From Synechococcus sp. Baikal-G1 (GTDB lineage: Bacteria; Cyanobacteriota; Cyanobacteriia; PCC-6307; Cyanobiaceae): a stretch of DNA of 36,597 nucleotides. The notes under the pieces were generated by a model. The model saw only the letters and a program-made list of their open reading frames with translations, searched no databases and was not told the origin of the DNA. The stretch spans positions 165 through 36,761 of the forward strand of contig NSII01000034.1 of NCBI GenBank assembly GCA_002737305.1, given 5' to 3'. The translations under genes were made by a program, and so were the position numbers. Shown here piece by piece: positions 1 to 7,410 of this stretch (its first letter is position 1; each line of letters opens with the position of its first letter).

Positions 1-69
1 ATCCAGCATTAATCAACACAAAACAATCAGCCCTTAAAGACGCCAGGGCATCCAGAAAAATTCATCCAT

Positions 70-419
70 TTAGACGATCAGCAGCTGGCCGAAGACCGCA
101 CCTATTGGCACGGTAGTGGTGATATGGGGCTCCAGAATCAAAGCTTTTACCAAGGGAACCAAATACACACCAATGGAGGCAATCCAGCCAGCAATATGCA
201 CAAAAGCAACCAAAAAATCGCTGTTTTGTTCTGCAGCATTAACCCTGCGCCGGCGATCTCCATGGCCTTCGCCAGGCAGCCCAGGCCATAGGCGGGAAGC
301 CGGGAGTTCTACAAAAGCGACAGCCGAGGCAGCCAAACCAGCGGAAAGGTCGCCAACAGAATCAGCACGCGGCCGTTGGGCAGCGGCAGTCCTTGGGCCA
401 GGGGCTGGGGCTGGGCCAT
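70..419 (-). pseudogene. Decayed or frameshifted small membrane protein
   Basis: No intact gene covers this stretch. On the minus strand an ATG at 419 opens a hydrophobic reading frame (MAQPQPLAQG..., then a LILLATFPLVW segment) that meets TAG after 36 codons. The same frame then continues in protein-like fashion (YGLGCLAKAMEIAGAGLML) to about 245. Beyond that, the neighbouring frame looks more convincing: a membrane-like stretch (GWIASIGVYLVPLVKAL) ending at a TAA at 70. Joining the pieces needs more than one single-base change, one of them plausibly in the AAAA run near 225. I read this as a decayed cyanobacterial membrane protein of roughly 115 residues, or as a gene damaged by sequence errors. 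I do not recognise the family. It lies divergent to bioF. Confidence 0.33.
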
Positions 420-541
420 CTGACCTGGTTACCCGGTTCAACGGCCCCGTCTGCCTGGCGAGCTGGGCGGGCTTTTGGCGCCGTAGCGTCGGTGCTGACG
501 TTGGGCCTGGCCAGCTTGACCAGGCAAGGGCTGATCCAGCC

Positions 542-1720
542 GTGACCCCCTTCCCCGATCCCCTCGCCCCGCTGGCAGAGGCCCTAGCCGCCCTGCCGGC
601 TACACGGCGACGGCAGCTGCGCGACTTCCAACCCGACGGCACCGCCGAACTGACGCCCCAAACGGGCCCGGCGGTTGGGTCCCTGCTGGATCTGGCCAGC
701 AACGACTACCTGGGGCTGGCCCGTCACCCCCAGCTGCTGGCCGCCGCCCGCCAGGCCCTTGAGCGCGACGGGGTGGGGGCCGGCGGCTCGCGGCTGGTGA
801 GCGGCAGCCGGCCGGTGCACAGCGCCCTAGAGGGGCGGCTGGCGCACTGGCTGGGCCGGGAGCGGGTGCTGCTCTTTCCCAGTGGCTTCCAAGCCAACCT
901 GGCCGCCGTCGGTGCCCTGGCCGATCGCCACAGCCTGGTGATCGCCGATCGCCTCTGCCACCACTCCCTGCTGGTGGGGGTTCAGGCCAGCGGCGCCAGC
1001 CTACAGCGCTTCGCCCACAACGACCTAACCGACCTGGAGCGGCGCCTCCACCAGGCCCGGGCCCAGGCGCCCAGCCAAAGGCTGCTGGTGATTAGCGAAA
1101 GCCTCTTCAGCATGGAAGGCAGCCAGCCGGACGCCGCTGCCCTGGCCAGCCTCTGCGCCAACTACGGCGCGGCCCTGCTGCTTGATGAGGCCCATGCCCT
1201 GGGGGTGCTTGGCCCCGGCGGCCGCGGCCTGGCCTGGGACCAACCGGCCGTGACCCTGGTGAGCGGCACCTTCGGCAAGGCCTTCGGTGGCGGTGGCGCC
1301 TTCCTGGCCACCGGAGCGATCGCCGGCGAATGGTTGCTGCAACAGGCCGGCGCCTTCCGCTACACCACCGCCCTGGCGCCGGCCCTGGCCGCCGCAGCCC
1401 TGGCCGCCCTCGACCTGGTCGAGAGCAACCCCGGCTGGGGGGAGGCCCTGAGGGCGCGGGCCGAACGCTGGCGCGGGGCCTTAGCCGCGGCCGGTTGGCC
1501 GCGGCCGCCGGGCCAGGGGCCGATTTTGTCGTTGCTGGTGGGCGAGGAGCAGGCGGCCCTGGCCCTGCAACAGCGCCTCGAAGGTCACGGTCTATTGGCA
1601 GTGGCGATCCGGCCGCCGACGGTGCCCCCGGGGACCTCGCGCCTAAGGCTGGTGCTGCGCCAAGACCTGCCAGCGGGCAGCCTGAAGCGGCTGCTGAAGG
1701 CCCTGGGGCAGGCGCCATGA
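542..1720 (+). CDS. bioF: 8-amino-7-oxononanoate synthase (BioF)
   Basis: This PLP enzyme condenses pimeloyl-ACP with L-alanine to give 7-keto-8-aminopelargonate, the first ring-assembly step of biotin synthesis, in the cytoplasm. The protein is 392 residues from the GTG at 542, the usual BioF length. The open frame runs back to 116, but the residues before 542 show no BioF similarity. Visible marks are the substrate-site segment NDYLGLARHP, the glycine-rich GAGGSRLVSGS, the PLP-site stretch LLDEAHALGVLG and the Schiff-base lysine in SGTFGKAFG (about residue 246). It heads the operon bioF-bioK-bioC-bioD-bioA. Its TGA overlaps the next ATG as ATGA, which suggests translational coupling. Function is sure; the start is probable. 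Confidence 0.95.
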   Translation: MTPFPDPLAPLAEALAALPATRRRQLRDFQPDGTAELTPQTGPAVGSLLDLASNDYLGLARHPQLLAAARQALERDGVGAGGSRLVSGSRPVHSALEGRLAHWLGRERVLLFPSGFQANLAAVGALADRHSLVIADRLCHHSLLVGVQASGASLQRFAHNDLTDLERRLHQARAQAPSQRLLVISESLFSMEGSQPDAAALASLCANYGAALLLDEAHALGVLGPGGRGLAWDQPAVTLVSGTFGKAFGGGGAFLATGAIAGEWLLQQAGAFRYTTALAPALAAAALAALDLVESNPGWGEALRARAERWRGALAAAGWPRPPGQGPILSLLVGEEQAALALQQRLEGHGLLAVAIRPPTVPPGTSRLRLVLRQDLPAGSLKRLLKALGQAP

Positions 1721-2478
1721 CCCTGGACCTAATCGCCATGCACGGCTGGGCCGGCGACCAGCGGGCCTGGGAGCCCTGGCGCCAGGCCGCCGCCAGCCGC
1801 GGCTGGAACCTGCACACCGGTGAACGGGGCTACGGCTGCCAAACGCCCCACGCCCCCCGCTGGCCTGGCGAAGGCGGCGCCGTGCTGGTCCATTCCCTGG
1901 GCCTGCACCTGCTGCCGGCCGAGCTGTGGAGCCAGGCCCGGGCTGTGGTGCTGCTGGCCAGCTTTGGCGGCTTTGTGCCCCCCGGCGCCAGCGGCAGGCG
2001 CACCCGGGCGGCCCTAGGGGCGATGGCCAGCCGGATCCACCAGGGCGAGCTGGCCCCCCTGCTGGACGAGTTCCTGAGGCGGGCCGCGGCCCCGGCCCGC
2101 CTGGACCAGCTGTGCTTGGGCGTCGCCGAGGTGGGCAGCGAGGCGGCGGGGGTCGCCCGGCTACTGGAGGATCTGGCCCTGCTGGGCCGCTGCGAAGGCC
2201 TGCCGCAGGCCTTTCCCCGTTCGGTGCCGGTGCTGATCGTGGAGGCCGGCGCCGACGCCATCGTGCCCACCACCAGCCGGGCCCTGCTGCGCCAGGCCCT
2301 ACCCCAGGCCGAAATCTGGACCCTGGAGGGAATCGGCCACAGCCTGCTGGGAGCGCCCCTGCAGGGACCGCCCCTGATCGGCCCTGTCCTTGACTGGCTC
2401 GATCAATGCCTGTTTGGGCCTGGGCCCGGCGCCGAGCTCCACCAGAAGGCAAGACCAGCCTCACCAGCCCATGGTTGA
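1717..2478 (+). CDS. bioK: Pimeloyl-ACP methyl ester esterase, BioK type (alpha/beta hydrolase)
   Basis: The 253-residue alpha/beta hydrolase sits between bioF and bioC, the position of BioK in picocyanobacterial biotin operons. The family removes the methyl ester that BioC adds, releasing pimeloyl-ACP for BioF. A triad can be placed: Ser about 60 in VHSLG, Asp about 180 in GADAIVP, and His about 208 in GIGHSLLG. The nucleophile elbow is VHSLG, not the usual GxSxG. An early MHGWAGDQRAW segment is typical of an oxyanion-hole strand. The ATG start overlaps the bioF stop by 4 nt and the end overlaps the bioC start by 8 nt. The name rests on family shape and operon position; a generic hydrolase is the alternative. 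Confidence 0.85.
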   Translation: MTLDLIAMHGWAGDQRAWEPWRQAAASRGWNLHTGERGYGCQTPHAPRWPGEGGAVLVHSLGLHLLPAELWSQARAVVLLASFGGFVPPGASGRRTRAALGAMASRIHQGELAPLLDEFLRRAAAPARLDQLCLGVAEVGSEAAGVARLLEDLALLGRCEGLPQAFPRSVPVLIVEAGADAIVPTTSRALLRQALPQAEIWTLEGIGHSLLGAPLQGPPLIGPVLDWLDQCLFGPGPGAELHQKARPASPAHG

Positions 2479-3283
2479 AACCTCCAGGGCCAGAACCAGG
2501 GCCGCCGATCCAGCGCTGCCCACGGCGATCTTTAGCGAGCGGGTGCGGGACTGCTTCAGTGGCGCCGCCAACCACTACGAGGCCGAAGCCCGGATCCAGC
2601 GGGCGATCGCCTGGCGCCTGGGCCACCTCTGCCGGCCCCTGGCGATCGGGCCAGGCCCCCGGGCTGACCTGGGCGCCGGCACGGGCCTGCTGGCCCGCTC
2701 GATAGCCCTGCAGCGCCCGGACCTGAACCTGGTGCGCCTGGACAACTGCCAGGCCCTGCTGGAGAGCGAGCCGCCCGGGCGGGAAGCCAGCACCCGCCTG
2801 CTCTGGGACCTCAACTTGGGCCTGCCCGCCCAACTAGCCGGCGCCAGCCTGCTGGCCTCAAGCTTTGCCCTGCAGTGGCTGGAGCAGCCCCGGCGTCACC
2901 TGGACCAGTGGGCCAGCCAATTGGCCCGGGGGGGCTGGCTGGTCCTGGCCGTGCCCTGCGCCGCCAGCTTCCAGCAATGGCGCCAGGCGGCGGAGCGGGC
3001 CCGGGTGCCATTCACGGGGCTGGCCCTGCCCGCCGCCAGCGAACTGATCGAGGCGGCGGAGTGCCAACTCCAGCTCCTGCGTTGCCAACGGCTGCGATTC
3101 AGCCGCCGCCGGCCCCAGGCCCTGGCCTTCCTAAGGGAGCTCAAGGCGATCGGCGCCCAGGCCAGCACCGCGGGCCAGCTCAGCCCCGCCGAACTGCGCC
3201 GCCTGCAGGCCCATTGGCCCCCCAGGGCGGGCGAATGCCCGCTGGAATGGGAGGTGCTGCTCCTGCTAGCCCGCAAACCCTGA
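2471..3283 (+). CDS. bioC: Malonyl-ACP O-methyltransferase (BioC)
   Basis: BioC uses S-adenosylmethionine to methylate the free carboxyl of malonyl-ACP, disguising it so that fatty-acid synthesis can extend it to a pimeloyl methyl ester. The protein is 270 residues from ATG 2471, which overlaps the end of bioK by 8 nt. N-terminal SERVRDCFSGAANHYEAEARIQ matches the start of BioC proteins, SAM motif I is ADLGAGTGLLARSI at about residues 60-75, and a later SSFALQWLEQP segment matches the family's conserved SNxALQW region. The open frame extends 27 codons upstream into bioK, but the added residues look like bioK in another frame. With bioK in the same operon the methylation/demethylation pair is complete. 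Confidence 0.92.
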   Translation: MVETSRARTRAADPALPTAIFSERVRDCFSGAANHYEAEARIQRAIAWRLGHLCRPLAIGPGPRADLGAGTGLLARSIALQRPDLNLVRLDNCQALLESEPPGREASTRLLWDLNLGLPAQLAGASLLASSFALQWLEQPRRHLDQWASQLARGGWLVLAVPCAASFQQWRQAAERARVPFTGLALPAASELIEAAECQLQLLRCQRLRFSRRRPQALAFLRELKAIGAQASTAGQLSPAELRRLQAHWPPRAGECPLEWEVLLLLARKP

Positions 3284-3314
3284 GCAAACCGCCAAACACC
3301 CCCTTGAGCCCCCC

Positions 3315-4067
3315 TTGAACGCGCAAGACAACCAACCCCTACGCCTGGTGGTCTGCGGCACCGACACCGATGTGGGCAAAACCGTGGTCAGCGCCCTACT
3401 GGTGGAGGGGCTCTCGGCCAGCTACTGGAAACCGGTGCAATGCGGCCTTGAGGGCGGCGGCGACAGCGATCGGCTGCGCGAGTGGCTGCAGCTGCCCGAG
3501 CCCCGACTGCTGCCAGAGGCCTACCGCCTGGCCGCCCCGGTGTCCCCCCACTGGGCCGCCGAGCTAGAAGGGGCCGCTGAACTAGAAGGGGCCGCCGAAC
3601 TGGAGGGCGCCAGGGCTGGGGTGACCGGTGCGCCGATCGAGCCCAGCCGGCTAGCCCTGCCAACCTTGGCGGGAGCGTTGGTGGTGGAATGCGCCGGCGG
3701 GCTGCTGGTGCCCCTGCGCCGGGACCGGCTCCAGATCGAGCAAATCCAGGCTTGGGGCCTGCCGGTGTTGCTGGTGGCGCGCAGTGGCCTGGGAACCTTG
3801 AACCACACGCTGCTCTCCTTGGAGGCCCTAGCCCAGCGGCGCATTCCCGTGCTCGGCTTGGTGCTCAATGGCCCGCCCCACGCCGACAACCCCAGAACCC
3901 TGGCCGCCCTGGCGGGCGTCCCCCTCCTGGCCTGCCTGCCGCCCCTGGCGGCTATCAACCGCGAGAGCCTGGCTGCCCTTTGGCAAACAAGCGGCCTGGG
4001 CGCTGCCCTAGCCGCAGCCGCCGCGGGGCTGCAACCCCAACCAGACCCCAACCCCCTGCACCGATGA
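3315..4067 (+). CDS. bioD: Dethiobiotin synthetase (BioD)
   Basis: BioD is an ATP-dependent enzyme that closes the ureido ring of dethiobiotin from 7,8-diaminopelargonate and CO2. The 250-residue frame has the P-loop GTDTDVGKT near residues 15-23, the lysine-containing strand YWKPVQCG, and the ECAGGLLVPL segment typical of BioD. The best start is the TTG at 3315; the GTG at 3348 would cut into the first beta strand. An unusual feature is three tandem copies of AELEGA (nucleotides 3558-3611) near residues 82-99, in a part of BioD that normally varies. The TGA overlaps the bioA ATG (ATGA). The gene order with bioC before and bioA after supports the call. Confidence 0.93.
   Translation: MNAQDNQPLRLVVCGTDTDVGKTVVSALLVEGLSASYWKPVQCGLEGGGDSDRLREWLQLPEPRLLPEAYRLAAPVSPHWAAELEGAAELEGAAELEGARAGVTGAPIEPSRLALPTLAGALVVECAGGLLVPLRRDRLQIEQIQAWGLPVLLVARSGLGTLNHTLLSLEALAQRRIPVLGLVLNGPPHADNPRTLAALAGVPLLACLPPLAAINRESLAALWQTSGLGAALAAAAAGLQPQPDPNPLHR
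3558..3611 (+). repeat. 18-nt tandem repeat, three copies, in bioD
   Basis: Three consecutive 18-nt units (3558-3575, 3576-3593, 3594-3611) each encode Ala-Glu-Leu-Glu-Gly-Ala in the bioD frame. The copies differ only at synonymous positions, so the amino acid repeat is perfect while the DNA has begun to diverge. The unit length keeps the frame open. Confidence 0.9.
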
Positions 4068-5350
4068 GCTGGCATCCCAACCTCTGGCATCCCTTCACCC
4101 AGGTGGCCGGCGCCGATCCGCCCCTGCGGGCCGTGGGCGGCCAGGGCGCCCTGCTGGAGCTGGATGACGGCCAGCTGCTGATCGATGCGATCAGCAGCTG
4201 GTGGGTGACCCTGCATGGCCACGGCGAACCGACGATTGCCGCCGCCATCGCCGCCCAGGCCAGCCAGCTAGAGCAGGTGATCTTTGCCAATTTCAGCCAT
4301 CCGGCCGCCGAAACCCTGGCCAGCCAGCTGGCGGCCCTCAGCGGCATCGAGCGCCTGTTCTTCTCCGATAACGGCTCCACCGCCGTGGAGGTGGCCCTCA
4401 AAATCGCCTGGCAGTGGTGGCACAACCGCGCCGAGGGGGGGGAGGGGCCGGCCCGCCAGCAGCTGATCGCCTTTGAGGGCGCCTATCACGGCGACACGGT
4501 GGGAGCCATGAGCGTGGGGGAGCGCTCGCTGTTTTCCGCCCCCTTTGAGCCCCTGCTCTTCGGGGTGGCCCGCTGCCCCTGGCCGGCCACCTGGTGGGGC
4601 GATGACGGGGTGGAGGAGCGGGAACGGCAGGCCCTCAACCACCTGGACCAGCTGCTGGAGGTGCCCACCGCAGCCGTGATCCTGGAGCCCCTGGTGCAGG
4701 GGGCCGGCGGCATGGCCATGGTGCGGCCCGAGTTTCTGCAGGCGGTTCAGGCCCGGGTACGGGCGGCGGGGGCCCTGCTGATTGCCGATGAGGTGATGGT
4801 GGGCTTTGGCCGCAGCGGCTCCCTGTTCGCCAGCACCAGGGCCGGCCTGCAACCCGACCTGATGGCCCTCTCCAAGGGCCTCACCGGTGGCTTCCTGCCG
4901 ATGGGGGTGACCCTGGCCAGCGAACGGCTATTTCAGGGCTTCATCGACAGCGATCCCGGCTACGCCCGCACCTTTTTCCACGGCCACAGCTTCACGGCCA
5001 ACCCCCTCGGTTGCGCCGCCGCCAATGCCAGCCTGGCCCTGCTCCAGGCCCAACCGGAGCGCTACCAGGGGTTCGCCGCCAGGCACCGGCCCCACCTGGA
5101 GCGGCTGGCGGCCCATCCGCGGGTGCTTAGGCCCAGGCTCTGCGGCAGCATCGCCGCCTTCGACCTGGCGGTAGAACAACCGGGCTATCTGCATCCAGCC
5201 GGGCGGGAGCTGCAACGGCGGGTGCTGGCCGAGGGCGTGTTCCTACGGCCCCTGGGCCCGGTCGTCTACCTGCTGCCACCGTTGTGTCTCAGCGATGACC
5301 AGCTGGACCGCTGCTACTCAGCCATCCGCCGCGCCCTAGACGATCTCTGA
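4064..5350 (+). CDS. bioA: Adenosylmethionine-8-amino-7-oxononanoate aminotransferase (BioA)
   Basis: This PLP aminotransferase converts 7-keto-8-aminopelargonate to 7,8-diaminopelargonate using SAM as amino donor. The ORF is 428 residues from the ATG at 4064; upstream codons in the same frame belong to bioD. The N-terminus (LWHPFTQ) is the classical BioA start. Other marks are ISSWWVTLHGHGEP, SDNGSTAVEVALKIA, FEGAYHGDTVGAMSVG, the PLP aspartate in LLIADEVMVGFGRSG, and the Schiff-base lysine in LSKGLTGG (about residue 271). It is the last gene of the operon and ends 42 nt from the convergent DUF3143 gene. Biotin synthase bioB is not in the window. Confidence 0.96.
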   Translation: MSWHPNLWHPFTQVAGADPPLRAVGGQGALLELDDGQLLIDAISSWWVTLHGHGEPTIAAAIAAQASQLEQVIFANFSHPAAETLASQLAALSGIERLFFSDNGSTAVEVALKIAWQWWHNRAEGGEGPARQQLIAFEGAYHGDTVGAMSVGERSLFSAPFEPLLFGVARCPWPATWWGDDGVEERERQALNHLDQLLEVPTAAVILEPLVQGAGGMAMVRPEFLQAVQARVRAAGALLIADEVMVGFGRSGSLFASTRAGLQPDLMALSKGLTGGFLPMGVTLASERLFQGFIDSDPGYARTFFHGHSFTANPLGCAAANASLALLQAQPERYQGFAARHRPHLERLAAHPRVLRPRLCGSIAAFDLAVEQPGYLHPAGRELQRRVLAEGVFLRPLGPVVYLLPPLCLSDDQLDRCYSAIRRALDDL

Positions 5351-5392
5351 GGGAGCGCCCGCCAGGCCCAAACCTGAGCCCGGGCTTTGCCA

Positions 5393-5680
5393 TCAGGGCC
5401 CCGCCAGGATCGCTGCCTCCACATCGGCCCGGGACAGGCCGTAGGGGAACTGGCGCCGCACGGCCGCCGTCGCCGAGCCATCACTGGCGCTGCCCGGCTG
5501 CCAAACCACAGCGATCTCCCCGACCCCCAGCTCCAGGTCGGCGCTCCAACCGCCATGGCGCAGGCGCCAAAAGCAGGGCCGCCCCGGCTGCTGAACGGCT
5601 CCGAGCACGGCCAACCAGGCCTCAATCGCCGGGAGTGGATGGTTGTACAGGGGCGTCTGGGCTGGCGGCAAGGAGGGCAT
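5393..5680 (-). CDS. DUF3143 family protein
   Basis: The product is a 95-residue soluble protein of a family confined to cyanobacteria and plastid-bearing lineages, with no known function. The family signature is clear: the N-terminal PPAQTPLYNHPLPAIEAWL, a middle tryptophan/strand region (WSADLELGVGEIAVVW), and a C-terminal RRQFPYGLSRADVEAAILAGP. The ATG at 5680 is preferred; an in-frame TTG at 5698 would add six residues. It lies 72 nt downstream of the J-domain gene on the same strand and may be co-transcribed with it. Family assignment is from memory of the motif order. Confidence 0.85.
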   Translation of the reverse strand: MPSLPPAQTPLYNHPLPAIEAWLAVLGAVQQPGRPCFWRLRHGGWSADLELGVGEIAVVWQPGSASDGSATAAVRRQFPYGLSRADVEAAILAGP

Positions 5681-5752
5681 GGGCAAGGGCAACTCCAAGG
5701 CAACGACCAGTCTGGGGTGCTGCCGGGGGCGTCAGGGGATCCGGGCAAGCCC

Positions 5753-6565
5753 TTAGCCCTGCAACCCCGTCGACGGAAGCGACGGGACTGGCTGCGAGGG
5801 CTCCAAACTCTCCTGGGCAGGCCACCAACTCGGTTCGCGCACCAGTTCAGTGCCGCGTAGCCAGGCCAGGCCCACCCCCAGCACCAGGCAGAACACCAGG
5901 GCCAGGCCCAGCAGCAACAGGGCAAACCACTCGCCGCCGGAGAGGGTGCGCCGCACCGAATCTGGCTTGGGCAGGCCCTCACCCACACCCAGGCCGCTGG
6001 CTGCGAGGTTCCGGGCGCCGCCAACGCCGTTACCCGGGCGACTGGCAGGGCCTGGGCTGTTGCCTGGGCAAGGGTCCGGGACAGCAGGGTTCGCCCTGGG
6101 GGTGGGGCCACCCAGGGAGGTCGGGCTGCCGTTCGGAAACGGACCGATCCCCGGTCCACCCACCCCCACCGCCCGCGTCGGCACCGCGCCAGCCGAGGCC
6201 GAACCTGGGGCAGCCGGCGACGACCTCAGGCCCTGGCCGGCTTGGCTTCGGGCCGCCGCCAGAGTGGCGTCATAGGCGCGGCGCCGCTCGGGGTCGAGCA
6301 GGATGACATAGGCCTGGCGAAGCTGGCGGAAGGACTCCTGGGCAACAGCCGCCGGCAGGCTTGTGGTGTCGGGATGGAGCCGTTTGCTCTGGCGCCGAAA
6401 CGCCTGACGCAGTTCCTCGAGGGAGGCGTCCTCGGCCAGCTGCAGCAGGCCATAGAAACTCTGCTGGACCACGGCCTGAGGCGACCCCTGGGCGCCGGTC
6501 TCGGGCCCAGGGCTGCCGCCACTGGCTTGGCTGCTGGCTTGGCTGCTGAAATTGCCGGCAGCCAC
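5753..6565 (-). CDS. Membrane-anchored J-domain (DnaJ-like) protein
   Basis: From the GTG at 6565 the protein has 270 residues. An N-terminal Ser/Gln/Gly-rich segment (about 1-30) is followed by a J domain at about 31-105 with the HPD motif (KRLHPDTT) and the helix IV part DPERRRAYDATL. A long Gly/Pro/Ser-rich linker follows, then one membrane helix (WFALLLLGLALVFCLVLGVGL) and a short tail. It lacks the G/F, zinc-finger and substrate-binding domains of true DnaJ. It should recruit Hsp70 (DnaK) to a membrane site, with the J domain in the cytoplasm. The open frame continues upstream to 6799, but that would overlap the divergent rsmG gene. A purine-rich GGGG about 9 nt before the GTG could be the ribosome site. 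Confidence 0.85.
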   Translation of the reverse strand: MAAGNFSSQASSQASGGSPGPETGAQGSPQAVVQQSFYGLLQLAEDASLEELRQAFRRQSKRLHPDTTSLPAAVAQESFRQLRQAYVILLDPERRRAYDATLAAARSQAGQGLRSSPAAPGSASAGAVPTRAVGVGGPGIGPFPNGSPTSLGGPTPRANPAVPDPCPGNSPGPASRPGNGVGGARNLAASGLGVGEGLPKPDSVRRTLSGGEWFALLLLGLALVFCLVLGVGLAWLRGTELVREPSWWPAQESLEPSQPVPSLPSTGLQG

Positions 6566-6632
6566 AGTGGTCGCCCCTGGTCTGGGGGATCCTAGGCACC
6601 AGGACCGTGACCCCCGTTGATACCCCGCCAGG

Positions 6633-7406
6633 ATGGCCCCTAACCAAGACAGCGCCCCATCTGCCAGCGACTCCCCGTTCGCGTCCCCCTCGGAGCTCCT
6701 CTGGCAGGAGCTGGGCTGGACCCCGTCGGCCGGGCAGCTGGCCCAATTCCTGGCCCTACAGGAGCAACTGCGCCTCTGGAACAGCCGGCTCAACCTCACC
6801 CGGCTGGTGGAGGGCGAAGACTTCTGGATCTCCCAGCTCTATGACAGCCTCTGGCCCCTGGTAGGGCGCCTCAACGGTCCGCCCGGACCCCTGCGCTGCG
6901 TCGATGTGGGCACCGGCGGCGGCTTCCCGGGGCTGGCTGTTGCGATCGCCCTGCCCCAGGCCCGGCTGACGTTGATTGATTCGGTCGGCCGCAAGGTCGA
7001 GGCGGTGCAAGCCATGGCCCAGGCCCTAGGGCTGGCCGAGCGGCTCACCCTGCGCTGCGAGCGGGTGGAGCGGAGCGGCCGCGAGCGCAGCTGCCGTGGC
7101 CAGTTCGACCTGGCCCTGGCCCGGGCCGTGGCCGCCGCCCCCGTGGTGGCCGAATACCTGGTGCCGCTGCTAGCCCAAGGCGGCGAGGCCCTGCTTTACA
7201 GGGGCCACTGGAGCGACCAGGACGGCACCGACCTGGAGCGGGCCCTGGTGCCCCTGCGGGCCGGCCTGGAGCGCCAGGAACGCCGCAACCTGCCGGCCGA
7301 TCGGGGCGTGCGCCATGTCCTCGTGCTGCGGCCCCTAGGGCCCTGCCCGGCCGCCTACCCCCGGACTGTGGGGGTTCCTGCCAAGCAACCCCTGGGCTGC
7401 CCTTGA
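6633..7406 (+). CDS. rsmG: 16S rRNA (guanine-N7)-methyltransferase RsmG
   Basis: RsmG (GidB) methylates N7 of G527 in the 530 loop of 16S rRNA; loss in other bacteria gives low-level streptomycin resistance. The 257-residue protein has the family's N-terminal helices with [13 protein letters not shown], the SAM-binding loop [16 protein letters not shown] near residues 90-105, the acidic strand end [14 protein letters not shown], and the ALARAVA segment. The ATG at 6633 is the only good start. The C-terminal 20 or so residues (Pro-rich) look like a lineage extension. The gene is divergent from the J-domain gene and its TGA is only 4 nt from the stop of the convergent aldo/keto reductase gene. 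Confidence 0.94.
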   Translation: MAPNQDSAPSASDSPFASPSELLWQELGWTPSAGQLAQFLALQEQLRLWNSRLNLTRLVEGEDFWISQLYDSLWPLVGRLNGPPGPLRCVDVGTGGGFPGLAVAIALPQARLTLIDSVGRKVEAVQAMAQALGLAERLTLRCERVERSGRERSCRGQFDLALARAVAAAPVVAEYLVPLLAQGGEALLYRGHWSDQDGTDLERALVPLRAGLERQERRNLPADRGVRHVLVLRPLGPCPAAYPRTVGVPAKQPLGCP

Positions 7407-7410
7407 GCCC

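Noticed and set aside
116-541. In-frame upstream extension of bioF
   Set aside because: The extra 142 residues lack BioF similarity and cross the minus-strand remnant; the GTG at 542 gives the normal BioF length.
1107-2833. Long minus-strand open frames antisense to bioF, bioK and bioC
   Set aside because: They are Gly/Pro/Arg-rich mirror frames produced by GC-rich codons and lack any domain pattern.
5370-5392. Terminator between bioA and the DUF3143 gene
   Set aside because: AGCCCGGGCT is self-complementary but has no loop and no proper T-run.
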